Origin: Bacteroidota bacterium
GTDB lineage: Bacteria > Bacteroidota > Bacteroidia > Bacteroidales > UBA932
Reading direction: 5' to 3'
Assembly (NCBI GenBank): GCA_029567375.1
Contig: JAKQLB010000286.1
Coordinates: forward strand, 1-36,891
DNA: 36,891 nt
Below are positions 17,101 through 25,164 of this stretch, in pieces. A program made the translations under genes and the position numbers. Every line of letters starts with the position of its first letter. The stretch's first letter is position 1. The notes under the pieces are model-generated. The model was not told the DNA's origin, ran no database searches, and saw only the letters and a list, made by a program, of their open reading frames with translations.

Positions 17101-19006
17101 TCGGGGTGGAGAAACGCAGTCCCATTACCAAAGGGATATCGGAAACCCTTACCGTAGTGCTCTTGCTGTGGGTTTCTCCCTGTGGGTCGGTAACTTTAGC
17201 ATCAATCACAAATGCAATGACATCCTCCGCATGCAGTGCCGGATTGAAATGCTCTCCTGCGGGATGTTCTGCAACAAAGGATATCTCAAACCGTCCATTA
17301 TTATCCGATAAAACTTCTCCGGAGGCTACCTCTGCTTCATAAGAGTAGAAGTTGGATTTACGGCCCGGATACCATTCGGAACGGCGCGTAACAGTGTATT
17401 CTACCTTGCTTCCCGCAATGGAGTAGCCGGCAAAACTCTCCACGGTTCCCTTTTGGCGCACAACGTCCGAAAAAACATAAACGCCATCATTCTTCTCCAA
17501 TTTAAAGTCAAAATTGGGCCTTTTGTAGGTCTCAACTCGCACCTCACCAAGAGAGCGGTACCCGGACATAATATGATACATGCCGTTTTTACTCTCTTCA
17601 GGAAGTGTGAAAAAGCCGCTGGCGGATCCCATATCGTTTGTCACTACTTTAAAGGTGCCCAAGGGCTTATCTTCAGAAGTATGACGTATCGACAGCTCTA
17701 TTGGCTTGTTGGCCAAAACCTCACCCCTTTCTCTGTCGCTTTTATAGCAGATTACCTTGAAGAAAATGGTATCGGAGGGCTTGTAGAGCTTGCGGTCAGT
17801 GTAGAGTGCCATATTCTCCAACATATATGTCCGTTCCTCAGTATCTTCCTCATAATTGTCTATTGACAAAAACGGGGCGTAAATATCCTTGCCTGCTGAG
17901 ACTCTGAGTCTCCAGATTATAAACTCATTGCCCTTTTTCTTTTCGAGCTTCAGAGGAAGTGAGGTGAATCCCTTTTGGGTAACTATGCATTTCTTTTTAG
18001 GAGTGAGCTTTGTCACACCAAAACGGGTTTTTATATCCGAATCTCTGTACGCTTCAGCCAAAACCTCTTTATAAGGCTTGCCTGTAACAATATCGGCCGC
18101 ATATATTTCCTGAACATTGCCCACCTTGCGAAGTCCCGTAGCCACCGAACTTACGCTTAAGACACTATAAGAATTATGTTTCCCTGAATGGAAATGGAGA
18201 ATATAATTGCCTGCTGCTCCACAGGAAATGGTGTCTTGCCGTTCCGATGAAATATTGTACTCATTCGGCATATCGTAGGTACGGGAAAAAACCTTTGTAG
18301 ATATGCGCTTGAGATTGAACTTATCGAGTTTATAGCCCCCTTCCCAGAAACGGTTATCATCAAGGCGATATATATCAAGAGTAACACAACTGAGATTGCG
18401 TGTTCCTATTTCGATGGTCAGATCTTGGTGCGGGATATATTGTGTCTTATGTGAAACAATACTTGCCGATAAATCCTCTGATTCCATCTCTTCTATTAAC
18501 CGTTTCACCTCATTGTAATAGTAGTCTTTGGAAGAGTGACCTTTTAGCACTTCCAAACAACGTGCTTTAAAGGCCAGGTAGTCGGCACCGCTCTGATTAT
18601 CTTTGTCGGCTATCTCATATCTTTCATACTCGAGCTTGATATAATGGAGCCTCAAAACTCGCGGATGGTCCGAATACTTGGCAATGCTTTCGTCAAGGTT
18701 AGCATACAAAATGTCCATCTGTTGAGAGACTTTTGGATAGTAGGAATTGGCCTCTTTCCAATTGTATTCTTGAAGCTGTTCCTGCTTTTTCTCGCGTATA
18801 ACGAGCAATTCAAGGTCATCTTCTGCCTTTTCAGCGAGAGCTTCCAGTTTATCAAGATATTTGACGGCAGTCTGGGGAAGACCCTTTTTTTCGGCCTTCT
18901 CTACTTGCTTCCATAGGTCGCTGTAATCAACTAATTTGTAAGATTGTACGTTTATCATGGATGTCATAGGTATTATCAACAATAAAAAAGTGAGCAATCG
19001 TTTCAT
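14165..19006 (-). CDS. Large alpha-2-macroglobulin family protein without thioester
   Basis: A 1613-aa secreted or periplasmic protein with an N-terminal signal (MKRLLTFLLLIIPMTSM) and a helical N-terminal region up to about residue 170. An MG2-like domain lies at about 395-480 (YTDRKLYKPSDTIFFKV), and the A2M domain at about 955-1060. A C-terminal helical region follows, corresponding to the thioester (TED) domain. The thioester CxEQ motif is absent; the equivalent position, about 1183-1192, reads ESNNVIDWTV. Covalent trapping is therefore not expected. Family members are proposed to inhibit or trap proteases, but Bacteroidetes versions of this type are poorly characterised. It is transcribed alone, divergent from tgt. 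Confidence 0.9.
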   Translation of the reverse strand: MKRLLTFLLLIIPMTSMINVQSYKLVDYSDLWKQVEKAEKKGLPQTAVKYLDKLEALAEKAEDDLELLVIREKKQEQLQEYNWKEANSYYPKVSQQMDILYANLDESIAKYSDHPRVLRLHYIKLEYERYEIADKDNQSGADYLAFKARCLEVLKGHSSKDYYYNEVKRLIEEMESEDLSASIVSHKTQYIPHQDLTIEIGTRNLSCVTLDIYRLDDNRFWEGGYKLDKFNLKRISTKVFSRTYDMPNEYNISSERQDTISCGAAGNYILHFHSGKHNSYSVLSVSSVATGLRKVGNVQEIYAADIVTGKPYKEVLAEAYRDSDIKTRFGVTKLTPKKKCIVTQKGFTSLPLKLEKKKGNEFIIWRLRVSAGKDIYAPFLSIDNYEEDTEERTYMLENMALYTDRKLYKPSDTIFFKVICYKSDRERGEVLANKPIELSIRHTSEDKPLGTFKVVTNDMGSASGFFTLPEESKNGMYHIMSGYRSLGEVRVETYKRPNFDFKLEKNDGVYVFSDVVRQKGTVESFAGYSIAGSKVEYTVTRRSEWYPGRKSNFYSYEAEVASGEVLSDNNGRFEISFVAEHPAGEHFNPALHAEDVIAFVIDAKVTDPQGETHSKSTTVRVSDIPLVMGLRFSTPMSQNYKDPDSNISRVIVEKNEVKAVTFTVDNLNYRPYDTKVTYSLLQDGKVVRSETVPSNSEVPFNFASVKSGKYTLAYSTVYRGITIEGKTDIVVFDINEKRLPFKVKYFYYPIVTENGIDFLLGTTEDDLYLEVGLFDNHKCHHRESLHLKNEVVRVTLPYKEEYRSSIKLSVFGFRNGEPIDNRYEFSRPGKVLFNVDIESFRDCTGPQTKEKFTITGAPDAEYVVSIFDKTTDRYGANSFSFSPLSVKVYNAAPYIKTTLAYRYQPIYGYHFETKEMVARSSARDMTNYVAESIPLVSNIEEESSVDEAAATGQETEEMSIRSQFGELIAFYPHLRSNRDGKVEVEYTTGDLLSTFRVLVMGYDKSLKTGNAERSLIVRKELMVVPNIPLFIREGDKIVIKSKVVNLSDEQLQGNGYIEFYNEETGEKLTLEDTKAKTLSLAADSQKELAWSITPPENVSKLGVVIRFKAGNFSDGEKHIVTILPKEITITEAASFVVGGPHGHKYYEDQLHKRIKARNPRIEHATYSTLTAVKEALPVVSKPESNNVIDWTVALYINQMRAKVLTLDQKEVDGANVERFRKEAVTAISKFHNSDGGFAWFDGMPSSERITLFFLEKMAQLRDFGAIEFSEAEKQLVEGAVGYIDGRIRESYSRTGYNSFNFIDRFYVRSHYLEYQMKGKVSTAFSKFLSETANGWQKIAILNKVRLAHILLNCKGTGFWSKKFDSRITDLTASLKDYAVVNPTIGCYFPNAVMPFRGLMNSEIYAHAKLMTLFARLGEKDMVDSLALWMLLQKHNQAWENTVATTDAVHALVGSSAKDLKLGAVYYTYDTVIDEVKPAANEIEVNREFMRASDSKIIMDGDKLNVGDEIIARYYIKNSENRSFVRMKAMRPACFYPLDERSFFFTGFWGEFYKEQHESLTNYYFELLPEGNLTIEERFYITQEGTFSTSLVEIESLYANEYRGHTGSMKIISK

Positions 19007-19063
19007 AACCTCTTGATTTTATGTTTAATCAATAGTGTTTCCAAAAATATGCCATTAATTTCA

Positions 19064-19071
19064 TACCTTTG
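19064..19071 (+). promoter_or_regulatory. Candidate -7 box for tgt
   Basis: TACCTTTG matches TAnnTTTG and lies 20 nt before the tgt ATG. A weak TTTC occurs about 22 nt upstream at the -33 position. It adjoins the opposite-strand box of the alpha-2-macroglobulin-like gene. Confidence 0.45.
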
Positions 19072-19073
19072 TT

Positions 19074-19081
19074 CAAATTTA
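19074..19081 (-). promoter_or_regulatory. Candidate -7 box for the alpha-2-macroglobulin-like gene
   Basis: The minus strand reads TAAATTTG, matching TAnnTTTG, about 68 nt upstream of the start codon at 19006. It is only two bases from the tgt -7 box on the other strand. Confidence 0.4.
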
Positions 19082-19090
19082 GCAAAAGAG

Positions 19091-20224
19091 ATGAGATTCA
19101 CGCTACAAGCGAAGGATAAAAGTGGTACAGCGGCAAGGTGCGGAGTGATAGAAACCGACCACGGAAGGATTGAAACCCCGATTTTCATGCCCGTAGGTAC
19201 GGTAGGTTCCGTAAAGGGAGTCTATCACCGCGATCTTGAGGAAGATATCGGTGCGGAGATAATTCTGGGTAATACCTATCATCTCTACCTTCGTCCCGGA
19301 CTTGATATTCTCAGTCAGGCGGGCGGACTGCACAAGTTCATCTCCTGGAACAAACCCATCCTGACCGATAGCGGCGGATATCAGGTTTTCTCGCTTGCAC
19401 AGTGCCGCAAACTCACCGACGAGGGATATGAATTCCAGTCGCACATCGATGGCTCAAGACACATTTTCACCCCGGAAAACAATATCGATATACAACGCAT
19501 CATAGGTGCGGATATAATAATGGCACTCGACGAGTGCTGCCCCGGTGAGGCTGACTATAAATACGCATCCGATTCGCTTGACCTTACCCTAAAGTGGCTC
19601 AAGCGTTGTATTGCTCGATTTGACAGCACAGAGCCCCTTTATGGCCATCATCAGGCCTTCTTCCCGATAGTCCAGGGGTGCATTTATCCCGACCTGAGAC
19701 GCAAGGCTGCCGAGGAGCTTACCGCCCTCGACAGGGAGGGTTATGCCATAGGAGGACTCTCAGTGGGCGAGCCCACCGAACTAATGTATCAAATGATAGA
19801 GGAGGTGCATCCGATTCTGCCCCAGGATAAGCCTCGTTATCTGATGGGAGTGGGCACTCCTGCAAATATCCTCGAGGCAATAGCCCGGGGAATTGATATG
19901 TTTGACTGTGTAATGCCTACACGTAACGGACGAAATGGAATGCTATTTACAAGCGAGGGCATTATTAATATCCGCAACCGCAAATGGGCAGAAGACTTCT
20001 CCCCCATCGATCCCGATGGTACATCTTTTGTTGACAGGAGATACACCAAGGCCTATTTGAGACACCTCTTCATTGCCGGAGAGATGCTAGGAGCCCAGAT
20101 TGCAAGTGAGCATAATCTCGCTTTTTATCTCAACCTTGTGAGAATGGCCCGCGAGCATGTCCTCAAGGGAGATTTCAACTTCTGGAAATGCGCCATGGCA
20201 ACAAAACTTCAAACAAGACTTTAA
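19091..20224 (+). CDS. tgt: Queuine/preQ1 tRNA-guanine transglycosylase
   Basis: A 377-aa enzyme that swaps guanine-34 for preQ1 in tRNAs with GUN anticodons. I chose the ATG at 19091, which gives the normal start MRFTLQAKDKSG and normal length; the in-frame start at 19013 overlaps the promoter. D93 (TDSGGYQVF) is the general acid/base and D272 (MFDCVMPTRNGR) the nucleophile. The usual CxCxxC zinc motif is missing: the aligned positions are G310, S312 and D315, although the histidine in EHNL remains. The gene is followed by lptG, a conserved Bacteroidetes pairing. Confidence 0.97.
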   Translation: MRFTLQAKDKSGTAARCGVIETDHGRIETPIFMPVGTVGSVKGVYHRDLEEDIGAEIILGNTYHLYLRPGLDILSQAGGLHKFISWNKPILTDSGGYQVFSLAQCRKLTDEGYEFQSHIDGSRHIFTPENNIDIQRIIGADIIMALDECCPGEADYKYASDSLDLTLKWLKRCIARFDSTEPLYGHHQAFFPIVQGCIYPDLRRKAAEELTALDREGYAIGGLSVGEPTELMYQMIEEVHPILPQDKPRYLMGVGTPANILEAIARGIDMFDCVMPTRNGRNGMLFTSEGIINIRNRKWAEDFSPIDPDGTSFVDRRYTKAYLRHLFIAGEMLGAQIASEHNLAFYLNLVRMAREHVLKGDFNFWKCAMATKLQTRL

Positions 20225-20237
20225 CAGATACGGCACG

Positions 20238-21335
20238 ATGACGAAGCCCAAACTCAAAATACTGGACAAATACATCATCAGGAAGTTCATAGGCACCTAT
20301 TTCTTCATCCTGATGATTGCCGTGCTTATCATCATAATATTTGACATCAGCGAGAAAATTGACAAATTCGTTGACAACAAGGTCCCCCTCAGTGAGATTG
20401 TATTTGAGTATTTCGGAGGATTCATCCCCTGGATGCTCAACAGTTTCAGCCCTCTTTTCGTATTCCTCTCCGTAATATTTTTCACTTCCAAACTGGCGCA
20501 GAGAAGCGAGATTATAGCAATGCTCGCGGGAGGAATAAGTTTCAATAGGATAATGAGGCCCTATATGCTCTCAGCAGCCTTCATAGCAACATTCAGCCTC
20601 GTGCTGGGCCTTTTCATAATTCCTACTGCCAACCAGCACCGTCTCGAGTTTGAAAACAAATACATTAAACAACAGCAAACGGCCTCAGCCACCAGTAAAA
20701 TCCATTATCAAATAGCTCCCGGTCAATTTGTATTTGTAGAGCAGTTCAGTTCCTGGGCCAACACCGCATACAGATTTACCCTTGAGACCATTGAGGATAA
20801 CCGCCTTGTTTCCAAACTTTCCGCCGAATCTGCGGTTTGGGACACCACCTTTAATGGATGGAAATTGCGCAACTGGTACATCAGAGATTTTTACAATGGA
20901 GAATCGGAAATAGTACGTACCGGCAGAGAACTTGACACGGTAATAGACCTGACTGTAGATGACTTCTACCGGCGCAGGAACATCGCAGAATCCCTATCGC
21001 ATAAAGAACTCAACGAACTGATAGATGTACAGACCATGCGCGGAGATGCATTGGTGCTGAATGCACTTATAGAGAAAAACAACCGAATCGCAATGCCCTT
21101 CTCGGCATTCGTACTGACAATAATGGGTGTCTCGCTTTCATCCCGCAAACGGCGAGGAGGAATAGGCCTCAACATCGGAATAGGCATCGCACTGAGTTTT
21201 GCCTATATCCTCTTCATGCGCTTTAGCGAAATGCCTGTCCACACCGGCGCTCTTCCGCCGGCATTTGCACTCTGGCTACCGAATATAATATTCTCAATAA
21301 TAGCACTGATCCTCTACAGGATGGCACCGAAATAA
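20238..21335 (+). CDS. LPS export ABC transporter permease, LptG/LptF family
   Basis: A 365-aa inner-membrane protein of the YjgP/YjgQ family, part of the Lpt bridge that moves lipopolysaccharide to the outer membrane. The ATG at 20238, 14 nt after tgt, gives MTKPKLKILDKYIIRKF. Two to three membrane helices follow (to about residue 115), then a periplasmic beta domain (about 120-260). Three C-terminal helices close the protein (MGVSLSSRKRRGG loop, then LNIGIGIALSFAYIL). The second permease of the window is the fusion at 5811-8243, so the two may form the LptF/LptG heterodimer. Which is F and which is G cannot be fixed here; position after tgt suggests LptG. Confidence 0.9.
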   Translation: MTKPKLKILDKYIIRKFIGTYFFILMIAVLIIIIFDISEKIDKFVDNKVPLSEIVFEYFGGFIPWMLNSFSPLFVFLSVIFFTSKLAQRSEIIAMLAGGISFNRIMRPYMLSAAFIATFSLVLGLFIIPTANQHRLEFENKYIKQQQTASATSKIHYQIAPGQFVFVEQFSSWANTAYRFTLETIEDNRLVSKLSAESAVWDTTFNGWKLRNWYIRDFYNGESEIVRTGRELDTVIDLTVDDFYRRRNIAESLSHKELNELIDVQTMRGDALVLNALIEKNNRIAMPFSAFVLTIMGVSLSSRKRRGGIGLNIGIGIALSFAYILFMRFSEMPVHTGALPPAFALWLPNIIFSIIALILYRMAPK

Positions 21336-21351
21336 TTTTATACTGAACAAT

Positions 21352-22611
21352 ATGAGCACAAAACTTAAACTGATTATTGCCAATTTTCTCGAATTTGCAG
21401 TCTGGGGAGCGTATCTGACCTCACAGGGAAGATATCTCGGAACTATCGGACTTGCAGAACAAATAGGTTGGTTTTATTCAATTCAGGGCATCGTTTCCAT
21501 CTTTATGCCCGCCTTAATCGGCATTATCGCTGACAAATGGATTCCGGCACAGAAGCTTCTCGGTATCTGCCACGGCATTGCAGCCATTTTAATGATAGCT
21601 ACCGGCTGGTACGGATTGACTGCCGAAACGGTGCAGTTCGGAACCATCTTCACATTATACTCCTTTAGCGTGGCATTCTTCATGCCGACAATCGCTCTGA
21701 TCAACTCGGTATCTTATAATGCCCTTGAAAAAGCCGGTATGGATACCGTCAAGGTATTTCCCTCGATCCGTATTTGGGGCACCATCGGCTTTATTGTTTC
21801 AATGTGGTGCGTGGACCTTATGGGCATACAGGCCTCTGCTTACCAATATGTCTTCTCAGGAATACTCGGCCTTATCCTTGCCGGTTACAGTTTCACTCTC
21901 ACTCACTGTCCTGTCAACAAAGGTGGAGAAAAGAAGTCCCTGGTGGAGGCTATGGGTCTTAAAGCTTTTGCGCTCTTCAAAGATAGCAGAATGGCCATCT
22001 TCTTTATCTTCTCTATGTTGCTCGGCGTGGCTCTGCAAATTACAAATAGCTTTGCAAACCCATTCCTGGGCGATTTTGCCGGTATAGAAATCTATGCTAA
22101 CACCTTTGGGGTGAAACACTCAAATATATTGATTTCACTCTCACAGATTTCTGAAGCACTTTGTATCCTGTTGATACCTTTCTTCCTACGCAGGTATGGT
22201 ATCAAGAAGGTGATGCTTATCGCAATGTTTGCATGGGTGCTCAGATTTGCATTTTTCGGACTCGGCAATCCGGGCAACGGAGTATGGCTCTTTGTCCTTT
22301 CTATGCTTGTTTATGGTGTTGCATTTGACTTCTTCAATATTTCGGGATCGCTCTTTGTGGATAGGAATACCGATCACAGCATCCGTTCCAGCGCACAGGG
22401 TCTCTTCATGCTTATGACCAACGGTATCGGTGCGGCAATCGGAACACTCGGAGCTCAGGCCGTAGTAAACGCTCTTGTAAACTCACAGACAGACCCTATT
22501 GCTAAAATGACCGGCTGGAGCCACACCTGGTACATTTTTGCCGCATACGCGCTGGTAATCACCATTGCATTTGCAATTTTATTCAAATACGAACACGTTC
22601 CGGAAAAATAA
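21352..22611 (+). CDS. MFS nucleoside:H+ symporter (NHS family)
   Basis: A 419-aa protein with about 12 hydrophobic segments. The N-terminal LKLIIANFLEFAVWGAYL is typical of the nucleoside:H+ symporter group (NupG/XapB-like). Conserved-looking features include the GIIADKWIPAQK loop between helices 2 and 3 and the FDFFNISGSLFVDR segment near helix 10. It should import nucleosides with protons across the inner membrane; the exact substrate cannot be told. It starts 16 nt after lptG and is the last gene before a strong hairpin terminator. Confidence 0.9.
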   Translation: MSTKLKLIIANFLEFAVWGAYLTSQGRYLGTIGLAEQIGWFYSIQGIVSIFMPALIGIIADKWIPAQKLLGICHGIAAILMIATGWYGLTAETVQFGTIFTLYSFSVAFFMPTIALINSVSYNALEKAGMDTVKVFPSIRIWGTIGFIVSMWCVDLMGIQASAYQYVFSGILGLILAGYSFTLTHCPVNKGGEKKSLVEAMGLKAFALFKDSRMAIFFIFSMLLGVALQITNSFANPFLGDFAGIEIYANTFGVKHSNILISLSQISEALCILLIPFFLRRYGIKKVMLIAMFAWVLRFAFFGLGNPGNGVWLFVLSMLVYGVAFDFFNISGSLFVDRNTDHSIRSSAQGLFMLMTNGIGAAIGTLGAQAVVNALVNSQTDPIAKMTGWSHTWYIFAAYALVITIAFAILFKYEHVPEK

Positions 22612-22625
22612 ATCAGGTTATATAA

Positions 22626-22667
22626 AAATGGGGTCACGTCAGAATGATTTATGATGTGACCCCATTT
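22626..22667. terminator. Bidirectional-type hairpin terminator after the symporter gene
   Basis: AAATGGGGTCAC (22626-22637) pairs perfectly with GTGACCCCATTT (22656-22667) around an 18-nt loop. The stem ends in T/A on each side, so it could act for the plus-strand operon and, less surely, for the convergent lipoprotein gene at 22701. Confidence 0.8.
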
Positions 22668-22700
22668 AAATTACTGTTTAGATTCTTCCTCTTATTTCAG

Positions 22701-24671
22701 TTACTTCTTTTGTACCACATAGAACATGATGATAGTGTTTTGAGCGAACAATTTTTTAGAAGACTCATCACCTTTAGTTCCGGTAGCTGATACGAGATAA
22801 GGAGATAAATCCGAGCCTTTTATGAAAACGACTCCCCCTTTCGTGTTGTAGAAGTATGAGGCACTTTTCATCCACTTGGCCGGAAGATCAACCTTCTCGG
22901 TGTATTTCGTCAGCAGGGAGATGGGAACATCTTTGAAAGCAAGTTCAGATTTTTCATCAAACACATAGACAGTCGACTCATTGGCATAATGACCCTCCTG
23001 ATGCGATGTATGGTTGAGGGTAAATTTTGTTATCTTGGTGGGATTTTTAGCTTTATCTACTGTAAGTTCCATTTCCGTGACCTCACTTATATTTGTAATA
23101 TAAGTCCTACCTAATGCGGAGACTTTCTTTGTAAATGAAACCTTGCCTCGCCCGGAGAATTGGGTTTTGCTCGACTGTTTTTGTTTCAGCACAAAGAAGT
23201 CAGAGGGTTCAGTGCAGGAGGAGAACTCATCTAGCCAATAGCCTCTTGCCCCCCTTAAACTGACATGCCAGGAATCATGGTAAACATTCAAGTCTACTCC
23301 CTTAGCAGTATTGGCGTCCGGTGATGTATAAAAATGAATATCTCCCAACAAGTAATAGGCATTTCCGTCAGCAATATCGCCCTCATTATCGTCATCTTCT
23401 TTTTTTACCGGCTCAGCGGTATTCACCTCTACGACGATTACTTTCCCTGCTTTCACCTCTACCTCTACTGTTTCGCGACGTCCCTGCTCATTGATAGCTG
23501 TAATAAGCCATTTCCCCGCGGTTAGCAACTGATCAACACCTTTTTTGATCGTTTTCTTCCCTGTCACGAAGATGGACGGCCCATCATTGGAGGGGGAGCT
23601 TTCCTCTTTTTGCGAAATCACTATTTTTGCCGGCTGCTCCTTGTTCTGGTCCTGAACGACAATTTGACCCTGCTTCTTCTTGTCAACTTCTCGTGTAGCT
23701 TCTTGCGATACCCTTTCTATATGTTCGGCCAGTTGCTCGCACATGAAATCCGAAACCTCCACGGTAGTTTCCCCGAAAATCTCTCCAAAGACTTTCCCCC
23801 TAATGTAGTTTTTCATGTCCTCTTTCGCTTTTGCCTTTTCATTGAAATCTTTAGCATTCGCAAGCCGGTCCACATTGTCGGTGACCGAGACGATCTCCAT
23901 ACCGATCTCTGAGCCGGGCACTATTGTGGAGAAGGCGTCGAGTGCGATCTGGGCGCCACTAGTCGCTATTTCCCCATAATCTTTCGTCAAGTCTTGCAGG
24001 GTTAGTCCCTTCTCGCTAATCGTATACTGTACATCAAGATCTTTCATGGCCAGCAGGTCACCCATCAGCCGATTCCCGTGTCCATCGTACGACCCATCGA
24101 GCATCCTATTGTAGAATTCTTGCTCACTGCGAGGCTTACCGGCCCAGTCGTAGGTGTCCCAACACTTTACGGCACTTTCGTACATTTTGGTGCGTACATT
24201 TCTGTCCACATTGGTATAAACCACCATATACCGCTGCCTGTTCCTTTTCTGAATGCCGGAAACTTTGCCAAAGAAGTTGGTTATAGAGCTAACCAGTCCC
24301 TTGGTCCTTGTAGGCGACTGCAGCACTCCTGACTGCTCCAGTTGTTGCGCAGCCATCACATACAGCTCCTCCTTTTCGCTTATGTCGGCAATGTAGTCAA
24401 CTAACCGTTTGCACTCTTTCATACTCAAGGTTCCCTCGAGCGGACCCGTAGTGAACCCGTCGGAGGTGTAATTCAAGAACTCGAGGAACATGGCTTCCTT
24501 TAGATATGCGAACTCATAGAAGAGTTCTACGTCAGATTGGAAGCCCTCATAGCCTGTGTCGGAAGTACTTTCTAACTTTAAACTAAAAAGATCACAGCCC
24601 TGCTGTATCAGCATCAACAGTGCTAACAGCATAGTGATGCATTTACGTGTCAACAATACTCTTTTTTTCAT
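22701..24671 (-). CDS. Large hypothetical lipoprotein with a PEGA-like segment
   Basis: A 656-aa protein of unknown function. I chose the ATG at 24671, giving MKKRVLL and a hydrophobic stretch to a probable lipobox (LIQQGC, Cys 26). The GTG upstream at 24689 lies in a hairpin. The N-terminal half is helical, with TTVEVSDFMCEQL and a Lys/Gln-rich linker (DKKKQGQIVVQDQ). A stretch at about 365-425 (GKWLITAINEQGRRETVEVEV...) resembles PEGA-type beta modules. A DDDNEGD acidic patch separates it from a C-terminal beta-rich domain (about 430-656) with paired aromatic residues. It follows a small lipoprotein gene, probably cotranscribed. The function is unrecognised. Confidence 0.7.
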   Translation of the reverse strand: MKKRVLLTRKCITMLLALLMLIQQGCDLFSLKLESTSDTGYEGFQSDVELFYEFAYLKEAMFLEFLNYTSDGFTTGPLEGTLSMKECKRLVDYIADISEKEELYVMAAQQLEQSGVLQSPTRTKGLVSSITNFFGKVSGIQKRNRQRYMVVYTNVDRNVRTKMYESAVKCWDTYDWAGKPRSEQEFYNRMLDGSYDGHGNRLMGDLLAMKDLDVQYTISEKGLTLQDLTKDYGEIATSGAQIALDAFSTIVPGSEIGMEIVSVTDNVDRLANAKDFNEKAKAKEDMKNYIRGKVFGEIFGETTVEVSDFMCEQLAEHIERVSQEATREVDKKKQGQIVVQDQNKEQPAKIVISQKEESSPSNDGPSIFVTGKKTIKKGVDQLLTAGKWLITAINEQGRRETVEVEVKAGKVIVVEVNTAEPVKKEDDDNEGDIADGNAYYLLGDIHFYTSPDANTAKGVDLNVYHDSWHVSLRGARGYWLDEFSSCTEPSDFFVLKQKQSSKTQFSGRGKVSFTKKVSALGRTYITNISEVTEMELTVDKAKNPTKITKFTLNHTSHQEGHYANESTVYVFDEKSELAFKDVPISLLTKYTEKVDLPAKWMKSASYFYNTKGGVVFIKGSDLSPYLVSATGTKGDESSKKLFAQNTIIMFYVVQKK

Positions 24672-24685
24672 AATAACATCTTTGC

Positions 24686-24710
24686 TCACGCTAATTTGAT
24701 GTTAGCGTGA
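24686..24710. repeat. Intergenic hairpin between two lipoprotein genes
   Basis: TCACGCTAA (24686-24694) and TTAGCGTGA (24702-24710) form a perfect 9-bp stem with a 7-nt loop. It sits between the stop of the 144-aa lipoprotein gene and the chosen start at 24671. It may be a partial terminator or a processing or stability element within the operon; there is no T-run in the direction of transcription. Confidence 0.55.
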
Positions 24711-24713
24711 TTC

Positions 24714-25148
24714 TCATTTCTTTTTAAACAGTAAATAATCCGTATCAATATAATATAATTTCAATTGTTTTGAAATTATTTCGAATCGATTGACTTGATG
24801 TAGAGCCGACACATACTCTCGTCCATCAAAAAGTTCATTGATTTTAGTTCCTCCTATGTTTAGAAAATCAAGATTCTCCCCTTTTATACAATACTCCCCC
24901 ACTATCTCATTTGTAGAAGTATGTCCCGTAATTGTTCCCTCTTTCAAAAATGTTATTGTATAGCATTTGTCGCACTCCCGGGGTTCGGCTTTCCGGAAAG
25001 TATTGTCTACCGTATTGCCAAAACCTACCAGTTTCCATGTACCGTATAATTCGGTAGGAGCTTGCTCTTCGGTTTCCTTCTCACACCCCGCTCCTCCTGG
25101 CAGCAACAACAAGGCGAATAGGGTAAATAACAATGTTCTCGTTTTCAT
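24714..25148 (-). CDS. Small lipocalin/META-like lipoprotein
   Basis: A 144-aa protein with a lipoprotein signal (MKTRTLLFTLFALLLLPGGAGC; Cys 22). The mature domain begins ELYGTWKLVGFG, the usual opening of small lipocalin-like or META-type beta-barrels in Bacteroidetes. It contains a CDKCYTITF segment with a Cys pair and ends DTDYLLFKKK. It is probably surface- or periplasm-facing; no ligand is known. It lies 16 nt downstream of the SGNH hydrolase gene and upstream of the 656-aa lipoprotein gene, so it is likely part of the miaA-led transcript. Confidence 0.78.
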   Translation of the reverse strand: MKTRTLLFTLFALLLLPGGAGCEKETEEQAPTELYGTWKLVGFGNTVDNTFRKAEPRECDKCYTITFLKEGTITGHTSTNEIVGEYCIKGENLDFLNIGGTKINELFDGREYVSALHQVNRFEIISKQLKLYYIDTDYLLFKKK

Positions 25149-25164
25149 AAATATGGATTTTGCG

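Noticed and set aside
20157-20237. Extended N-terminus of the LptG-type permease inside tgt
   Set aside because: The 27 extra residues are polar and out of family; the ATG at 20238 gives the usual permease start.
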